A program made the translations under genes and the position numbers. The notes beneath the pieces were generated by a model. It was given only the letters and a program-made list of their open reading frames with translations, was not told the DNA's origin and did not search any database. Positions 1-7,908 of a stretch of 64,000 nucleotides of DNA are shown in pieces. Source of the stretch: Burkholderia cepacia (lineage in GTDB: Bacteria; Pseudomonadota; Gammaproteobacteria; Burkholderiales; Burkholderiaceae); assembly GCF_001039005.1 (NCBI RefSeq), contig NZ_LDWR01000031.1:1-64000 (forward strand), written 5' to 3'. Positions within the stretch are counted from its first letter, which is position 1. The number at the start of each line of letters is the position of its first letter.

Positions 1-39
1 TCTGAATCCGGGTATGACATTGCTGTAGGTCCCAAGTTC

Positions 40-80
40 AGATGTCGCGTTTCCGCTAAATAAAAATGTCGTGTTTTGGC
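40..80 (+). repeat. Left terminal inverted repeat of the IS
   Basis: Contains AGATGTCG (40-47) and AATGTCG (65-71) separated by an AT-rich spacer. Its reverse complement matches 1569-1611 imperfectly. Confidence 0.7.
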
Positions 81-120
81 CTGTAGGTTGATCGCCGACA
101 CCCCTCAGGGAGCGCTGGCG

Positions 121-1614
121 ATGAACGCGACTGGGACGATCACGATGACGATGCATGAAGTGGATCGGCTGAAGGTCATTGAGGCGGTGGCCGAGTGCCG
201 GCTCAAGCCCGGCCAGGCAGCCGAACGGCTGAGTTTGAGCGTGCGGCAGGTTGAGCGCCTCGTGTTGCGCTATCGCGCGGCTGGCGTGGCGGGACTGGTG
301 TCGGGTAAGCGTGGGCGCCCAAGCAATCATCAGTTGCCTGCGGGCAAGGCTCAACGGGCGCTGGCGCTGATCCGCGAGCGTTACGTCGATTTCGGCCCGA
401 CGCTGGCGTGCGAGAAGCTGCGCGAATGTCACGGCATCGAACTGGCCGTCGAGACAGTTCGTACACTGATGATGGCCTCCGGCCTGTGGATTCCGCGCAA
501 ACAGCGTCCGCCGAAGGTCTACCAGCCACGGAATCGCCGCGCGTGCCTCGGCGAACTGATCCAGATCGACGGCAGCGACCATCGCTGGTTCGAGGAGCGT
601 GCGCCAGCCTGCACGCTGCTGGTGTTCATCGACGATGCAACCGGACGGCTGATGGCGCTGCATTTCACGGCGAACGAGTCGACGTTCAGCTATTTCGAGG
701 CGTTGTCGAAGTATCTGGGTTCGCACGGCAAGCCGGTGGCGTTCTACAGCGACAAGGCGAGCGTCTTTTACGTGAAGAAGCGCTCCGAGACCGCGGGCAA
801 AGGCGTCACGCAGTTTGGCCGGGCTCTGTATGAGCTCAATATCGACGCGTTTTGTGCAAACACGAGTCAAGCCAAGGGGCGTGTGGAGCGGGCCAACCTG
901 ACACTGCAGGACCGGCTCGTCAAGGAACTCAGGCTGCGCGGAATCAGCACGCGCGAGGCAGCCAATGCGTATGCGCCCTCCTTCATCGCTGACTTCAACC
1001 GGCGCTTCGGCAAGCCGCCCAGGAGCGATCACGATGCGCATCGATCGCTGCGCGCGGACGAAGATCTGAGGCAGATACTGTCCTATCGCGTGCCGCGCAG
1101 AGTATCCAATGCGTTGACGGTGCAGTATGACCGCGTGATGTACCTGCTAGCCGATTCGGTGGCCAATCGGAGTCTCGTGCACGAATACATCGAGGTCGTC
1201 GAATATCCCGATGGCGTGATCGAGGTGCAGGCCAATGGCGTGGTGCTGCCGTGCCAGCAATACGATCGCATCGCGTGCATCGATCAAGGCGCAGAGGTCG
1301 AGAACAAGCGGCTGGCCAGCGCACTGGAAGTCGCCCGGCGCGTCCAGACCATACGTGATGATCGCCGTGCATCCGGTTCACCGTCCCGCACCCATAGCGG
1401 TGAAGAAGTTCGAGCGAAGAAGGCGCTCATTGGGCTGAAGAAGCAGCGTGCACTCGAGGTTGCTGACCTGAATCAAGCCATTCTCGGAGTCAGCGTCGAA
1501 GGAATCAGAGAACGGGGGGGCGGCTTCGCCGCCCCACCCCAACACCTTAAACAAGGACAAGAGAAAGCCCAAACACCGCGACATTTCAATTTAGCTGGCG
1601 CCACGACATCTTGA
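121..1614 (+). CDS. ISNCY-type IS transposase
   Basis: DDE-type transposase of about 497 residues. An N-terminal helix-turn-helix region (RLSLSVRQVERLVLRYR) would bind the ATGTCG-bearing ends. It is followed by an integrase-like catalytic core with the expected acidic residues: Asp in QIDGSDHRWF, Asp in FYSDKASVFY, and Glu in KGRVERANLTLQDR. The ATG at 121 has GGGAG upstream and matches the start region of the two truncated copies; a TTG at 76 in the same frame is less likely. The frame is open throughout, so the protein is probably functional. The coding region runs to within a few bases of the right inverted end, as is usual for compact insertion sequences. Confidence 0.88.
   Translation: MNATGTITMTMHEVDRLKVIEAVAECRLKPGQAAERLSLSVRQVERLVLRYRAAGVAGLVSGKRGRPSNHQLPAGKAQRALALIRERYVDFGPTLACEKLRECHGIELAVETVRTLMMASGLWIPRKQRPPKVYQPRNRRACLGELIQIDGSDHRWFEERAPACTLLVFIDDATGRLMALHFTANESTFSYFEALSKYLGSHGKPVAFYSDKASVFYVKKRSETAGKGVTQFGRALYELNIDAFCANTSQAKGRVERANLTLQDRLVKELRLRGISTREAANAYAPSFIADFNRRFGKPPRSDHDAHRSLRADEDLRQILSYRVPRRVSNALTVQYDRVMYLLADSVANRSLVHEYIEVVEYPDGVIEVQANGVVLPCQQYDRIACIDQGAEVENKRLASALEVARRVQTIRDDRRASGSPSRTHSGEEVRAKKALIGLKKQRALEVADLNQAILGVSVEGIRERGGGFAAPPQHLKQGQEKAQTPRHFNLAGATTS
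1569..1611 (-). repeat. Right terminal inverted repeat of the IS
   Basis: Contains CGACATT (1579-1585) and CGACATCT (1604-1611), the reverse complements of the two left-end motifs, with the same spacing pattern. It overlaps the last codons of the transposase. Confidence 0.7.
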
Positions 1615-1642
1615 AATGGCTACGACATTGCTTGCGACGGCT

Positions 1643-1802
1643 AAGTTGTAATGTCCGCTTCGGGGGTGCGGCGGTTTGGACTGCCGGAGCGCATCGTGGA
1701 CCATCCTGGACTGATCACCATGAGCATGCGTGAGCTGGATCGTCTCAAGGTCGTGGAAGCCGTGGTCGAGCAGCATCTGATGCCTTGGCGAGCCGCGGAT
1801 GG
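1643..1802 (+). pseudogene. Truncated second ISNCY-type copy (left end and transposase N-terminus)
   Basis: Immediately beyond the intact element is another left end (AATGTCC at about 1650) followed by a short reading frame. It encodes MSMRELDRLKVVEAVVEQHLMPWRAAD, a close match to the first 25 or so residues of the transposases at 121 and 52756. Similarity stops abruptly near 1800 and the remaining nine or so residues are unrelated. This is a deletion remnant with no catalytic core. Its position shows at least two independent insertions of this family at one place. Confidence 0.75.
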
Positions 1803-1931
1803 CCGGTGCGCTTCAACGGCTATGCCGATCAGATGAAGCGCATAGGTGACGCCGAGTACGCTTTTTCGCACGTGGTATCGACGAATTTGACCGATGCGCG
1901 TTCCCTCCATTAGCTGCCTAGCCGCGCGTTC

Positions 1932-2906
1932 TCAGTCGATCATCTTTGACAGGCGCTGCCTGACAATCTGCTCGGCCTCGCTCATCACTCGACGGATCAG
2001 TTCGGCAACGCTAGGAACGTCTTGGATGAGACCCGCGACCATGCCGCAGGACCACGCGCCAGCATCGAGGTCACCGTCTCGCATGACACGCGGGTAGACG
2101 CCTGCCACTTCGTCCACAATGTCATCGAAACGGATATCCGCGCCCAGTTGCCGCTCTTTTTCCAGCAGGCGATCGACCCCCGCATTGCGGAGCACACGCT
2201 CGGTATTTCGCAGCGGCCGCATGACCAGACGCGTGTCCAATTCACTGGCTTGGACGATCGCTTCCTTCACGCGCGGATGCACTGGCGCTTCCCGGGTCGC
2301 CACGAAGCGCGTGCCCATATTGATGCCGGCGGCGCCGAGAGCCAGAGCGGCGACCAGCGAGCGGCCATCTGCCATGCCTCCGGATGCCAAAAACGGGATA
2401 CGCAGCTCGTCGGCAGCACGCGGCAGTAAGATGAAATTGGGCACGTCGTCTTCGCCGGGATGACCGCCGCATTCGAAACCATCCACGCTGACTGCATCGC
2501 AGCCAAGCGCCTCGGCTTTGAGCGCGTGGCGCACTGAAGTGCATTTGTGAATGACCTTGACGCCGGCCTTATGCAACTCCGGTAACCATTTCTGAGGATT
2601 GTTCCCCGCCGTCTCCACGACCTTGACGCCGCCATCTACGATCGCTTTCACGTATCCGGCGTAGTCCGGCGGCGTGCGCACTGGAAGAAAGGTAAGGTTC
2701 ACGCCGAATGGCTTGTTGGTGAGCTCGCGGCAGCGACGGATCTCGTCAGCGAGAGCCTGCGGCGTGGGCTGCGTCAGCGCCGTAAGGATGCCAAGCCCCC
2801 CCGCGTTAGAAACCGCGGCGGCCAGTTCGGCCAAGCCAACAAAATGCATGCCGCCCTGGATGATGGGGTGCTCGATGCCGAGGAGCTCGGTGATTTGCGT
2901 TTTCAT
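1932..2906 (-). CDS. Nitronate monooxygenase family flavoprotein
   Basis: A 324-residue FMN-dependent TIM-barrel enzyme of the nitronate monooxygenase (formerly 2-nitropropane dioxygenase) family. Members oxidise alkyl nitronates such as propionate-3-nitronate to carbonyl compounds and nitrite; some relatives act as enoyl reductases. Visible marks are the N-terminal IQGGM stretch, the VDGFECGGHPGEDD motif typical of the family, GGMADGRSL for phosphate binding, and MGTRFVAT near the barrel end. Length is normal. The ATG at 2906 opens the family-typical N-terminus (TELLGIEHPIIQGG). It lies beside the insertion-sequence debris with its stop about 130 bp from the truncated IS copy, and has no obvious operon partner. 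Confidence 0.88.
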   Translation of the reverse strand: MKTQITELLGIEHPIIQGGMHFVGLAELAAAVSNAGGLGILTALTQPTPQALADEIRRCRELTNKPFGVNLTFLPVRTPPDYAGYVKAIVDGGVKVVETAGNNPQKWLPELHKAGVKVIHKCTSVRHALKAEALGCDAVSVDGFECGGHPGEDDVPNFILLPRAADELRIPFLASGGMADGRSLVAALALGAAGINMGTRFVATREAPVHPRVKEAIVQASELDTRLVMRPLRNTERVLRNAGVDRLLEKERQLGADIRFDDIVDEVAGVYPRVMRDGDLDAGAWSCGMVAGLIQDVPSVAELIRRVMSEAEQIVRQRLSKMID

Positions 2907-3129
2907 AATTCGCCTAGATCGTGTTTACACTGTTTGCCCGAAGTGATGCTTCGGAGACAGAAATCAGCCACCTTAGTGACTGATATACCAACTATCCGTT
3001 GTGGTCGTCGACGGCTTTCCCATCGTCCGCGTGCGCCTCGGCATACACGGATCGGTCAGCAATGTGTGTGGGGCGTGCAACGATGTGCAGCATTCACATG
3101 ATTTCCGTGGACATGCTGCCTTTGAGAAA

Positions 3130-3441
3130 TCAAGCTTTTTTGCTATACGCACTACACCAACCCTTGGCCGCAACTTGCTTGCCGCCGAATATTGGGCACG
3201 GGGCAAACGGATCATTCGGTTTTCCCTGGTATAACGTGCAGTTCCGACAGTCCTCTCCCGCTGCGTATTTCGAATACTTCGCCTTGTTCACCCGGGTCGC
3301 GTCGGCCAAGTAGCCGAGTGCGACCGCCGTCGAATCGGCTTCCGACACCTTAGCTGCATCTGCAAACGCAACGCGTGACAGCGCTAGTCCCGAAGCGATG
3401 CCTGCGGACGTGATCATAAAATTGCGGCGGGACTTGATCAT
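3130..3441 (-). CDS. High-potential iron-sulfur protein (HiPIP), Tat-exported
   Basis: A 103-residue periplasmic electron carrier. The N-terminus (KSRRNFMITSAGIASGLALS) is a twin-arginine signal, as expected for a protein that folds its 4Fe-4S cluster before export. The mature part carries the four cluster cysteines in HiPIP order: CRNC, then C in APCPIF, then C in KGWCSAY, with conserved aromatic residues around them. HiPIPs shuttle electrons between the bc1 complex and terminal oxidases or other periplasmic enzymes. AGGAG lies 8 bases before the ATG. It is downstream of pntB in the opposite order of transcription sense expected for an operon head, with about 75 bp between them, and may have its own promoter. 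A physiological partner could be one of the cytochrome c modules further along, but that is inference. Confidence 0.92.
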   Translation of the reverse strand: MIKSRRNFMITSAGIASGLALSRVAFADAAKVSEADSTAVALGYLADATRVNKAKYSKYAAGEDCRNCTLYQGKPNDPFAPCPIFGGKQVAAKGWCSAYSKKA

Positions 3442-3515
3442 ACAAATACTCCTTTATTGTGAAATAGCGGGTCATCCTGACTCTGGGATACCCAATAAAT
3501 AGATTGATGAGCTGG

Positions 3516-4928
3516 TCAGATCGCCAGCATGCCGAAAACCTCGCTGAGCATCGACTTCGCGTCGCCGAACAACATGCGGTTGTTGTCCTTGTAGAACAGC
3601 GGATTGTCGACGCCCGCATAGCCCGAAGCCATGCTGCGCTTCATCACGATCGACGTCTTCGCCTTCCACACTTCCAGCACCGGCATGCCGGCGATCGGGC
3701 TCGTCGGGTCGTCCTGCGCCGCCGGGTTCACGATGTCGTTCGCGCCGATCACCATCGACACGTCGGCCTCGGGGAAGTCGCCGTTGATCTCGTCCATTTC
3801 GAGCACGATGTCGTACGGCACCTTCGCTTCGGCCAGCAGCACGTTCATGTGGCCCGGCATGCGGCCCGCGACCGGGTGAATCGCGAAACGCACGTCGACG
3901 CCCTTTTCACGCAGCAGCTTCGTCAGTTCGAACACCGTGTGCTGGGCCTGCGCCACCGCCATCCCATAGCCGGGTACGATGATCACGCGTTTCGCCTCGC
4001 GCAGCAGTTCGGCCGTTTCCGCCGCGCTCACCGCGACCGCCTCGCCGGCCGGCTGCGCGCCGCCGCCGGCTGCCGCCGGGGCGCCTGCGCCGCTGCCGAA
4101 GCCGCCCGCGATCACACTGATGAAGTTGCGGTTCATCGCGCGGCACATGATGTACGACAGGATCGCACCGGACGAGCCGACCAGCGCGCCGATCACGATC
4201 AGCAGGTCGTTGCCGAGCATGAAGCCGGTGGCCGCCGCCGCCCAGCCCGAGTAGCTGTTGAGCATCGACACCACGACCGGCATGTCCGCCCCGCCGATCG
4301 CCATCACCATGTGCACGCCGAACAGCAGCGAGATCACCGTCATCACGACGAGCGGCAGCATGCCGTCCTGGATGCTTTCCGCATGCAGGAACGCGCGGCC
4401 GAAGTAGATCACGATCAGCAGTGCGGCCAGGTTCATCCAGTGCCGCGCCGGCAGCAGCACCGGCTTGCCGCCGATCTTGCCCGACAGCTTGCCGAACGCA
4501 ATGATCGAGCCTGCGAAGGTGACCGCGCCAATCAGGATGCCGACGTAGATCTCCACTTCGTGGATGGCCTTCTCGGCGCCAGTGAGCTGCAGCGACGTGT
4601 CGATATAGCTCGCGAAGCCGACCAGGCAGGCTGCGAGACCGACCAGGCTGTGCATCAGCGCGACCAGTTCCGGCATTTGTGTCATCTGCACCTTCTTCGC
4701 GGCGTACAGGCCGACCGCGCCGCCGACGACGAGTGCGACGACCACGTACGGAATGCCCGCGGCCGACACGCGCGGACCGGCCACGGTGGCCAGCACCGCG
4801 ATCAGCATGCCGATCATGCCGAGCAGGTTGCCGCGGCGTGCCGTTTCAGGGTTGGCCAGCCCGCCGAGGCTGAGGATGAAGAGGATCGCGGCGCCGATAT
4901 AGGAGACGGTAGTCAGGTTTGAAGTCAT
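3516..4928 (-). CDS. pntB: NAD(P) transhydrogenase, beta subunit
   Basis: A 470-residue inner-membrane subunit of proton-translocating transhydrogenase, which drives NADH plus NADP+ to NAD+ plus NADPH using the proton gradient. The N-terminal half is a series of hydrophobic helices. The C-terminal domain III is the NADP(H)-binding module, with VIIVPGYGMAVAQAQH, HPVAGRMPGHMNVLLAEA, GANDIVNPAAQ and the MKRSMASGYAGVDNPLF motif. An Ala/Gly-rich linker (GGFGSGAGAPAAAGGG) joins the two. Length is standard. It follows pntA with 13 bp between, so the two are co-transcribed. Confidence 0.96.
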   Translation of the reverse strand: MTSNLTTVSYIGAAILFILSLGGLANPETARRGNLLGMIGMLIAVLATVAGPRVSAAGIPYVVVALVVGGAVGLYAAKKVQMTQMPELVALMHSLVGLAACLVGFASYIDTSLQLTGAEKAIHEVEIYVGILIGAVTFAGSIIAFGKLSGKIGGKPVLLPARHWMNLAALLIVIYFGRAFLHAESIQDGMLPLVVMTVISLLFGVHMVMAIGGADMPVVVSMLNSYSGWAAAATGFMLGNDLLIVIGALVGSSGAILSYIMCRAMNRNFISVIAGGFGSGAGAPAAAGGGAQPAGEAVAVSAAETAELLREAKRVIIVPGYGMAVAQAQHTVFELTKLLREKGVDVRFAIHPVAGRMPGHMNVLLAEAKVPYDIVLEMDEINGDFPEADVSMVIGANDIVNPAAQDDPTSPIAGMPVLEVWKAKTSIVMKRSMASGYAGVDNPLFYKDNNRMLFGDAKSMLSEVFGMLAI

Positions 4929-4941
4929 TGTTGTCGTCCCC

Positions 4942-6540
4942 TTATTTGCGGAACATCGCCAGCATGCGTCGCGTGACCGCGAAGCCGCCGAACATGTTGA
5001 CGGCCGTGAGCGTCAGCGCGCCCACCGCCAGGCCGAGGATCAGCCCGGACGGGCGATCGCCCGCGTTGGCCAGTTCACCGAGGGGCGGCGCGACCTGCAC
5101 GAGCGCGCCGATCGCGATGATCGACGAGATCGCGTTGGTCACGCTCATCAGCGGCGTGTGCAGCGACGGCGTGACGTTCCAGATCACCATGTAGCCGACG
5201 ACGCACGCGAGCACGAACACCGTGAAGTGCGACAGGAAGCTCGCCGGCGCGAATTGGCCGACGAACAGGAACACCAGCGCGCCGACCGCGAACACGATCG
5301 CGAGCGACTTGGCCGACATCGGCTCGCCGGCATGGCCGTGGCCCTTGGACTTCGCGGGCGCGGCCGCTGCGGGCGCCGCCTGGGGCTTGGGCGCGACGAC
5401 CGCCTGCTTGATCGGCGGCGGCGGCCACGTGACGTTGCCTTCCTTGATGACGGTGAGGCCGCGGATCGCGTCGTCGTCGAAGTCGACGTTGATCGTGCCG
5501 TCCTTGCCCTTGCACAGCTCCTCGACCACGCGCAGCAGGTTCGTCGCATACAGCGTGGACGACTGCCGCGACAGGCGCGACGCGAGATCCGTGTAGCCGA
5601 CGATCGTCACGCCGTGGCGCACGACGGCCTCGCCGGGCACCGTGAGTTCGCAGTTGCCGCCCTGTTCGGCGGCCATGTCGACGATCACGCTGCCGGGCTT
5701 CATCGACTGCACCATCTCGGCCGTGATCAGCTTCGGCGCGGGCTTGCCGGGGATCAGCGCGGTCGTGATGATGATGTCGGCGTCCTTGGCCTGCTGCGCG
5801 TACATCGCGCGCTGCGCCTGCTGGAAACCTTCGCTCATCACCTTCGCATAGCCGCCGCCGCCCGAGCCTTCCTCCTCGTAGTCGACCTTGACGAACTCGC
5901 CGCCCAGCGACTTGACCTGATCGGCCACTTCCGCACGCGTGTCGTTCGCACGCACGATCGCGCCGAGGCTGGCGGCCGTGCCGATCGCGGCGAGGCCGGC
6001 CACGCCGGCACCGGCGATGAAGACCTTGGCCGGCGGAATCTTGCCGGCCGCCGTGACCTGGCCATTCAGGAAGCGGCCGAATGCGTGCGCGGCCTCGATC
6101 ACCGCACGGTAGCCGCTGATGCTGGCCATCGACGTGAGCGCGTCCATCTTCTGGGCGCGCGACAGCGTACGCGGCAGCGAATCGATCGCCAGCACGGTGG
6201 CCCGCTTGGCCGCCAGTTGCTCCATCAGTTCCGGGTTCTGTGCCGGCCAGACGAAGCCGATCAGCGTGCCGCTCTCGCGCATCAGCGCCACTTCGTCGCT
6301 GGTCGGCGGGCGCACCTTGAACACGATGTCGCTGCCGGACCAGAGCTCGGCCGCTGTCGCGGCAACGCTCGCGCCGGCCGCGCGGTAGGCGTCGTCGTCA
6401 AAGTTCGCGCCGGCACCGGCACCGCTTTGGACGACTACCGAAAACCCCAGCTTGATCAGCTTCTCGATCACTTCGGGTACGGTCGCTACGCGCCGTTCGC
6501 CGGTGGCGGTCTCCAGAGGAATCCCAATCTTTAATGTCAT
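4942..6540 (-). CDS. pntA: NAD(P) transhydrogenase, alpha subunit (full-length form)
   Basis: A 532-residue subunit with the NAD(H)-binding domain I (about residues 1-380) joined to the membrane part of domain II at the C-terminus (four hydrophobic segments from about residue 410). This is the fused Escherichia-type arrangement rather than separate PntAA and PntAB. Key features are GIPLETATGERRVATVP at the start, the Rossmann GAGVAGLAAIGTAASLG, and TTALIPGKPAPKLIT. A proline/alanine-rich and His-containing linker (about residues 375-410) separates the domains. It is the first gene of the pntAB operon; the 87 bp upstream to the next gene must hold the promoter. It supplies NADPH, which the nearby monooxygenase could draw on. 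Confidence 0.96.
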   Translation of the reverse strand: MTLKIGIPLETATGERRVATVPEVIEKLIKLGFSVVVQSGAGAGANFDDDAYRAAGASVAATAAELWSGSDIVFKVRPPTSDEVALMRESGTLIGFVWPAQNPELMEQLAAKRATVLAIDSLPRTLSRAQKMDALTSMASISGYRAVIEAAHAFGRFLNGQVTAAGKIPPAKVFIAGAGVAGLAAIGTAASLGAIVRANDTRAEVADQVKSLGGEFVKVDYEEEGSGGGGYAKVMSEGFQQAQRAMYAQQAKDADIIITTALIPGKPAPKLITAEMVQSMKPGSVIVDMAAEQGGNCELTVPGEAVVRHGVTIVGYTDLASRLSRQSSTLYATNLLRVVEELCKGKDGTINVDFDDDAIRGLTVIKEGNVTWPPPPIKQAVVAPKPQAAPAAAAPAKSKGHGHAGEPMSAKSLAIVFAVGALVFLFVGQFAPASFLSHFTVFVLACVVGYMVIWNVTPSLHTPLMSVTNAISSIIAIGALVQVAPPLGELANAGDRPSGLILGLAVGALTLTAVNMFGGFAVTRRMLAMFRK

Positions 6541-6627
6541 CAGCAGTTCTGTTTCTCAGATGGTATCGTTCATCGCATGGATTGCGGGCCCGATGGCAAT
6601 AACGAAGTCGGCTAGCCGAGCGACCTG

Positions 6628-6924
6628 TCAGTCGTCCGCGCGGAAAATCGTCGGCGTGATATTGGTGAAATTTTTCACGTCACTCATCACCTCACGAGTT
6701 TCGGCGGAAGAGAGAGTCATGTCGATTCCAACCTGATCACTGAAACGCAGTATCGCAACGCATACGAAGGGTTGCTGGGTAGATGAAGGAAACAAGACTT
6801 CGGTAGATTGCAGACCGAATTTGCTCCACGCCGTGCCGACAAGTCGACCGTGCCTCGAGAGGTAATACTCGCGGTCAAAGATCGCTCCTTCCGTGCTTGG
6901 GTAGCTCACGATCAGGGTAGACAT
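6628..6924 (-). CDS. EthD-family small protein
   Basis: A 98-residue protein resembling EthD-domain dimeric alpha+beta barrel proteins, with the usual YPSTEGAIFDREYYLSRHGRLV opening followed by a short barrel. EthD relatives sit in gene sets for ether, polyketide or aromatic breakdown; some are reductases or cyclases, and most have no proven reaction. The ATG at 6924 is preferred over an in-frame TTG at 6930 because GAGG lies about 7 bases upstream. It follows the membrane protein gene with a 36-bp gap, so the two are probably one transcript under the promoter near 7.8 kb, which shares motifs with the amine-oxidase promoters. Confidence 0.75.
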   Translation of the reverse strand: MSTLIVSYPSTEGAIFDREYYLSRHGRLVGTAWSKFGLQSTEVLFPSSTQQPFVCVAILRFSDQVGIDMTLSSAETREVMSDVKNFTNITPTIFRADD

Positions 6925-6960
6925 ATTCAATCCTCTATGGAGATGTGTTCGAGCGTTGCA

Positions 6961-7692
6961 TTAGGCGGTCGCGCCAGCACCTTGCACGCGTGCCGGAACT
7001 TTTCGTGCACGGCGAAGCAACTGCAAGCCGAACCACAACATCCACAACGGCAGCAGGAGGACGACGACGATCTCGCTCGCACCCGTCACGGCTTCGAACT
7101 CCGGAAAGAATCCCGACACAAAAATGACCGCGAAAAACCATGCGGTTATCTTCAGCAGGAACGACCCGTGCCATCCGGCCTTTTTCAGCTGATTGGCGAC
7201 GATCGGTGCCCAGAAGAACACCAGCGGGCCTTCTGACCACCACAACCCGCTTTGCGTGCCGTTGGCGACTGTCGTCCATGCAGCCGCCGCGGCGGCCCTC
7301 GTTGCGTCGTCTCCGCCCGCATACATTTGCGCCAGCGGGTTGAGCACCGACAACTGGAGTGCGGCGCCCGTGATGCCGAGCACTGCGTACGCCCCGATCC
7401 CGAACGCGATCATGTAACTCAGCGCGCCAAGTTCATCCTTGAAGGTATGCAGGAAGTATCCGCCGATCACGAGCACCGCGAGATAGAAGCCGAACACGTC
7501 GACCAGCATCGATAAGCGAAACAGGTCGCGCGTGTCGGACGGCAAGCTCAGCATGGTCGCGCCGTGCAACAACATGCCGGCATCCGTGCCGGCTACCATC
7601 GACACAAGCCCCACGTTCGCGTAGGCCAGCAGGCCACCGATGATCGCGCTCCATGCCGTGAAGCGCATGACCTTGTATGAATCGTTCCTCAT
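6961..7692 (-). CDS. Multi-pass membrane protein, function unknown (DUF4386-like)
   Basis: A 243-residue protein with about six hydrophobic helices, including segments near residues 13-33, 62-82, 87-112 and two close to the C-terminus, ending in a short Arg-rich tail. The general pattern recalls DUF4386-type proteins, but I cannot name a function. A conserved-looking loop NGTQSGLWWSEGPLVFFWAPIV precedes the last helices. It is the first gene of a two-gene unit with the EthD-like protein. The upstream region carries the palindrome-plus-ACCTA promoter signature found at three other operons in this window, which suggests co-regulation with the amine-oxidase modules. Confidence 0.6.
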   Translation of the reverse strand: MRNDSYKVMRFTAWSAIIGGLLAYANVGLVSMVAGTDAGMLLHGATMLSLPSDTRDLFRLSMLVDVFGFYLAVLVIGGYFLHTFKDELGALSYMIAFGIGAYAVLGITGAALQLSVLNPLAQMYAGGDDATRAAAAAAWTTVANGTQSGLWWSEGPLVFFWAPIVANQLKKAGWHGSFLLKITAWFFAVIFVSGFFPEFEAVTGASEIVVVLLLPLWMLWFGLQLLRRARKVPARVQGAGATA

Positions 7693-7809
7693 TCTCTTTC
7701 TCCGTACACCATGTCCGACTCCCGCGCAGGGAACCCCTCGATAACAGTGACCGACCCGATCGGACGACTTCGCAAACCGGGCCGTCCGATTGATAGTTCA
7801 CATTAACAA

Positions 7810-7862
7810 TGATAGGTCGTCATGACAAACACAAAATCGACGCAACACATGAGGAAATTCCC
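7810..7862 (-). promoter_or_regulatory. Shared promoter signature, copy D (palindrome plus ACCTA element)
   Basis: On the minus strand, AGGGAATTTCCT lies within a perfect 7-bp-arm palindrome (CATGAGG...CCTCATG, 7849-7868). It is followed 39 bp on by GACCTATCATTGTTA. The same pair at the same spacing occurs at 27907-27958, 31473-31523 and 37662-37713. It lies 118 bp upstream of the membrane-protein start at 7692. Confidence 0.6.
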
Positions 7863-7908
7863 TCATGACTGCTTCATCCAGGTCGACGCGTAACGCGTCG
7901 CGGGTCAG

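Larger units (their letters stand above)
40..1611 (+). mobile_element. ISNCY-type insertion sequence, apparently complete
   Basis: One transposase gene is bracketed by imperfect inverted ends of about 40 bp. The left end (40-80) and the reverse complement of the right end (1569-1611) both read AGATGTCG, then GCTAAAT, then AATGTCG, then a GTTTGG-like tail. The double ATGTCG motif is also present at the left end of the third copy at 52.67 kb, which supports it as the transposase recognition site. No confident target duplication is visible. TATGACATTGCT (14-24 region) and TACGACATTGCT (1621-1632) flank the element in direct orientation, but the right-hand one may belong to the adjacent truncated copy. 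Family assignment is from transposase character, not from a database hit. Confidence 0.8.

Noticed and set aside
3485..3493. GGGATACCC in front of the HiPIP gene as a fifth copy of the shared promoter signature
   Set aside because: The palindrome resembles the others, but the ACCTA(N)CATTGTTA element is missing at the 38-39 bp distance.
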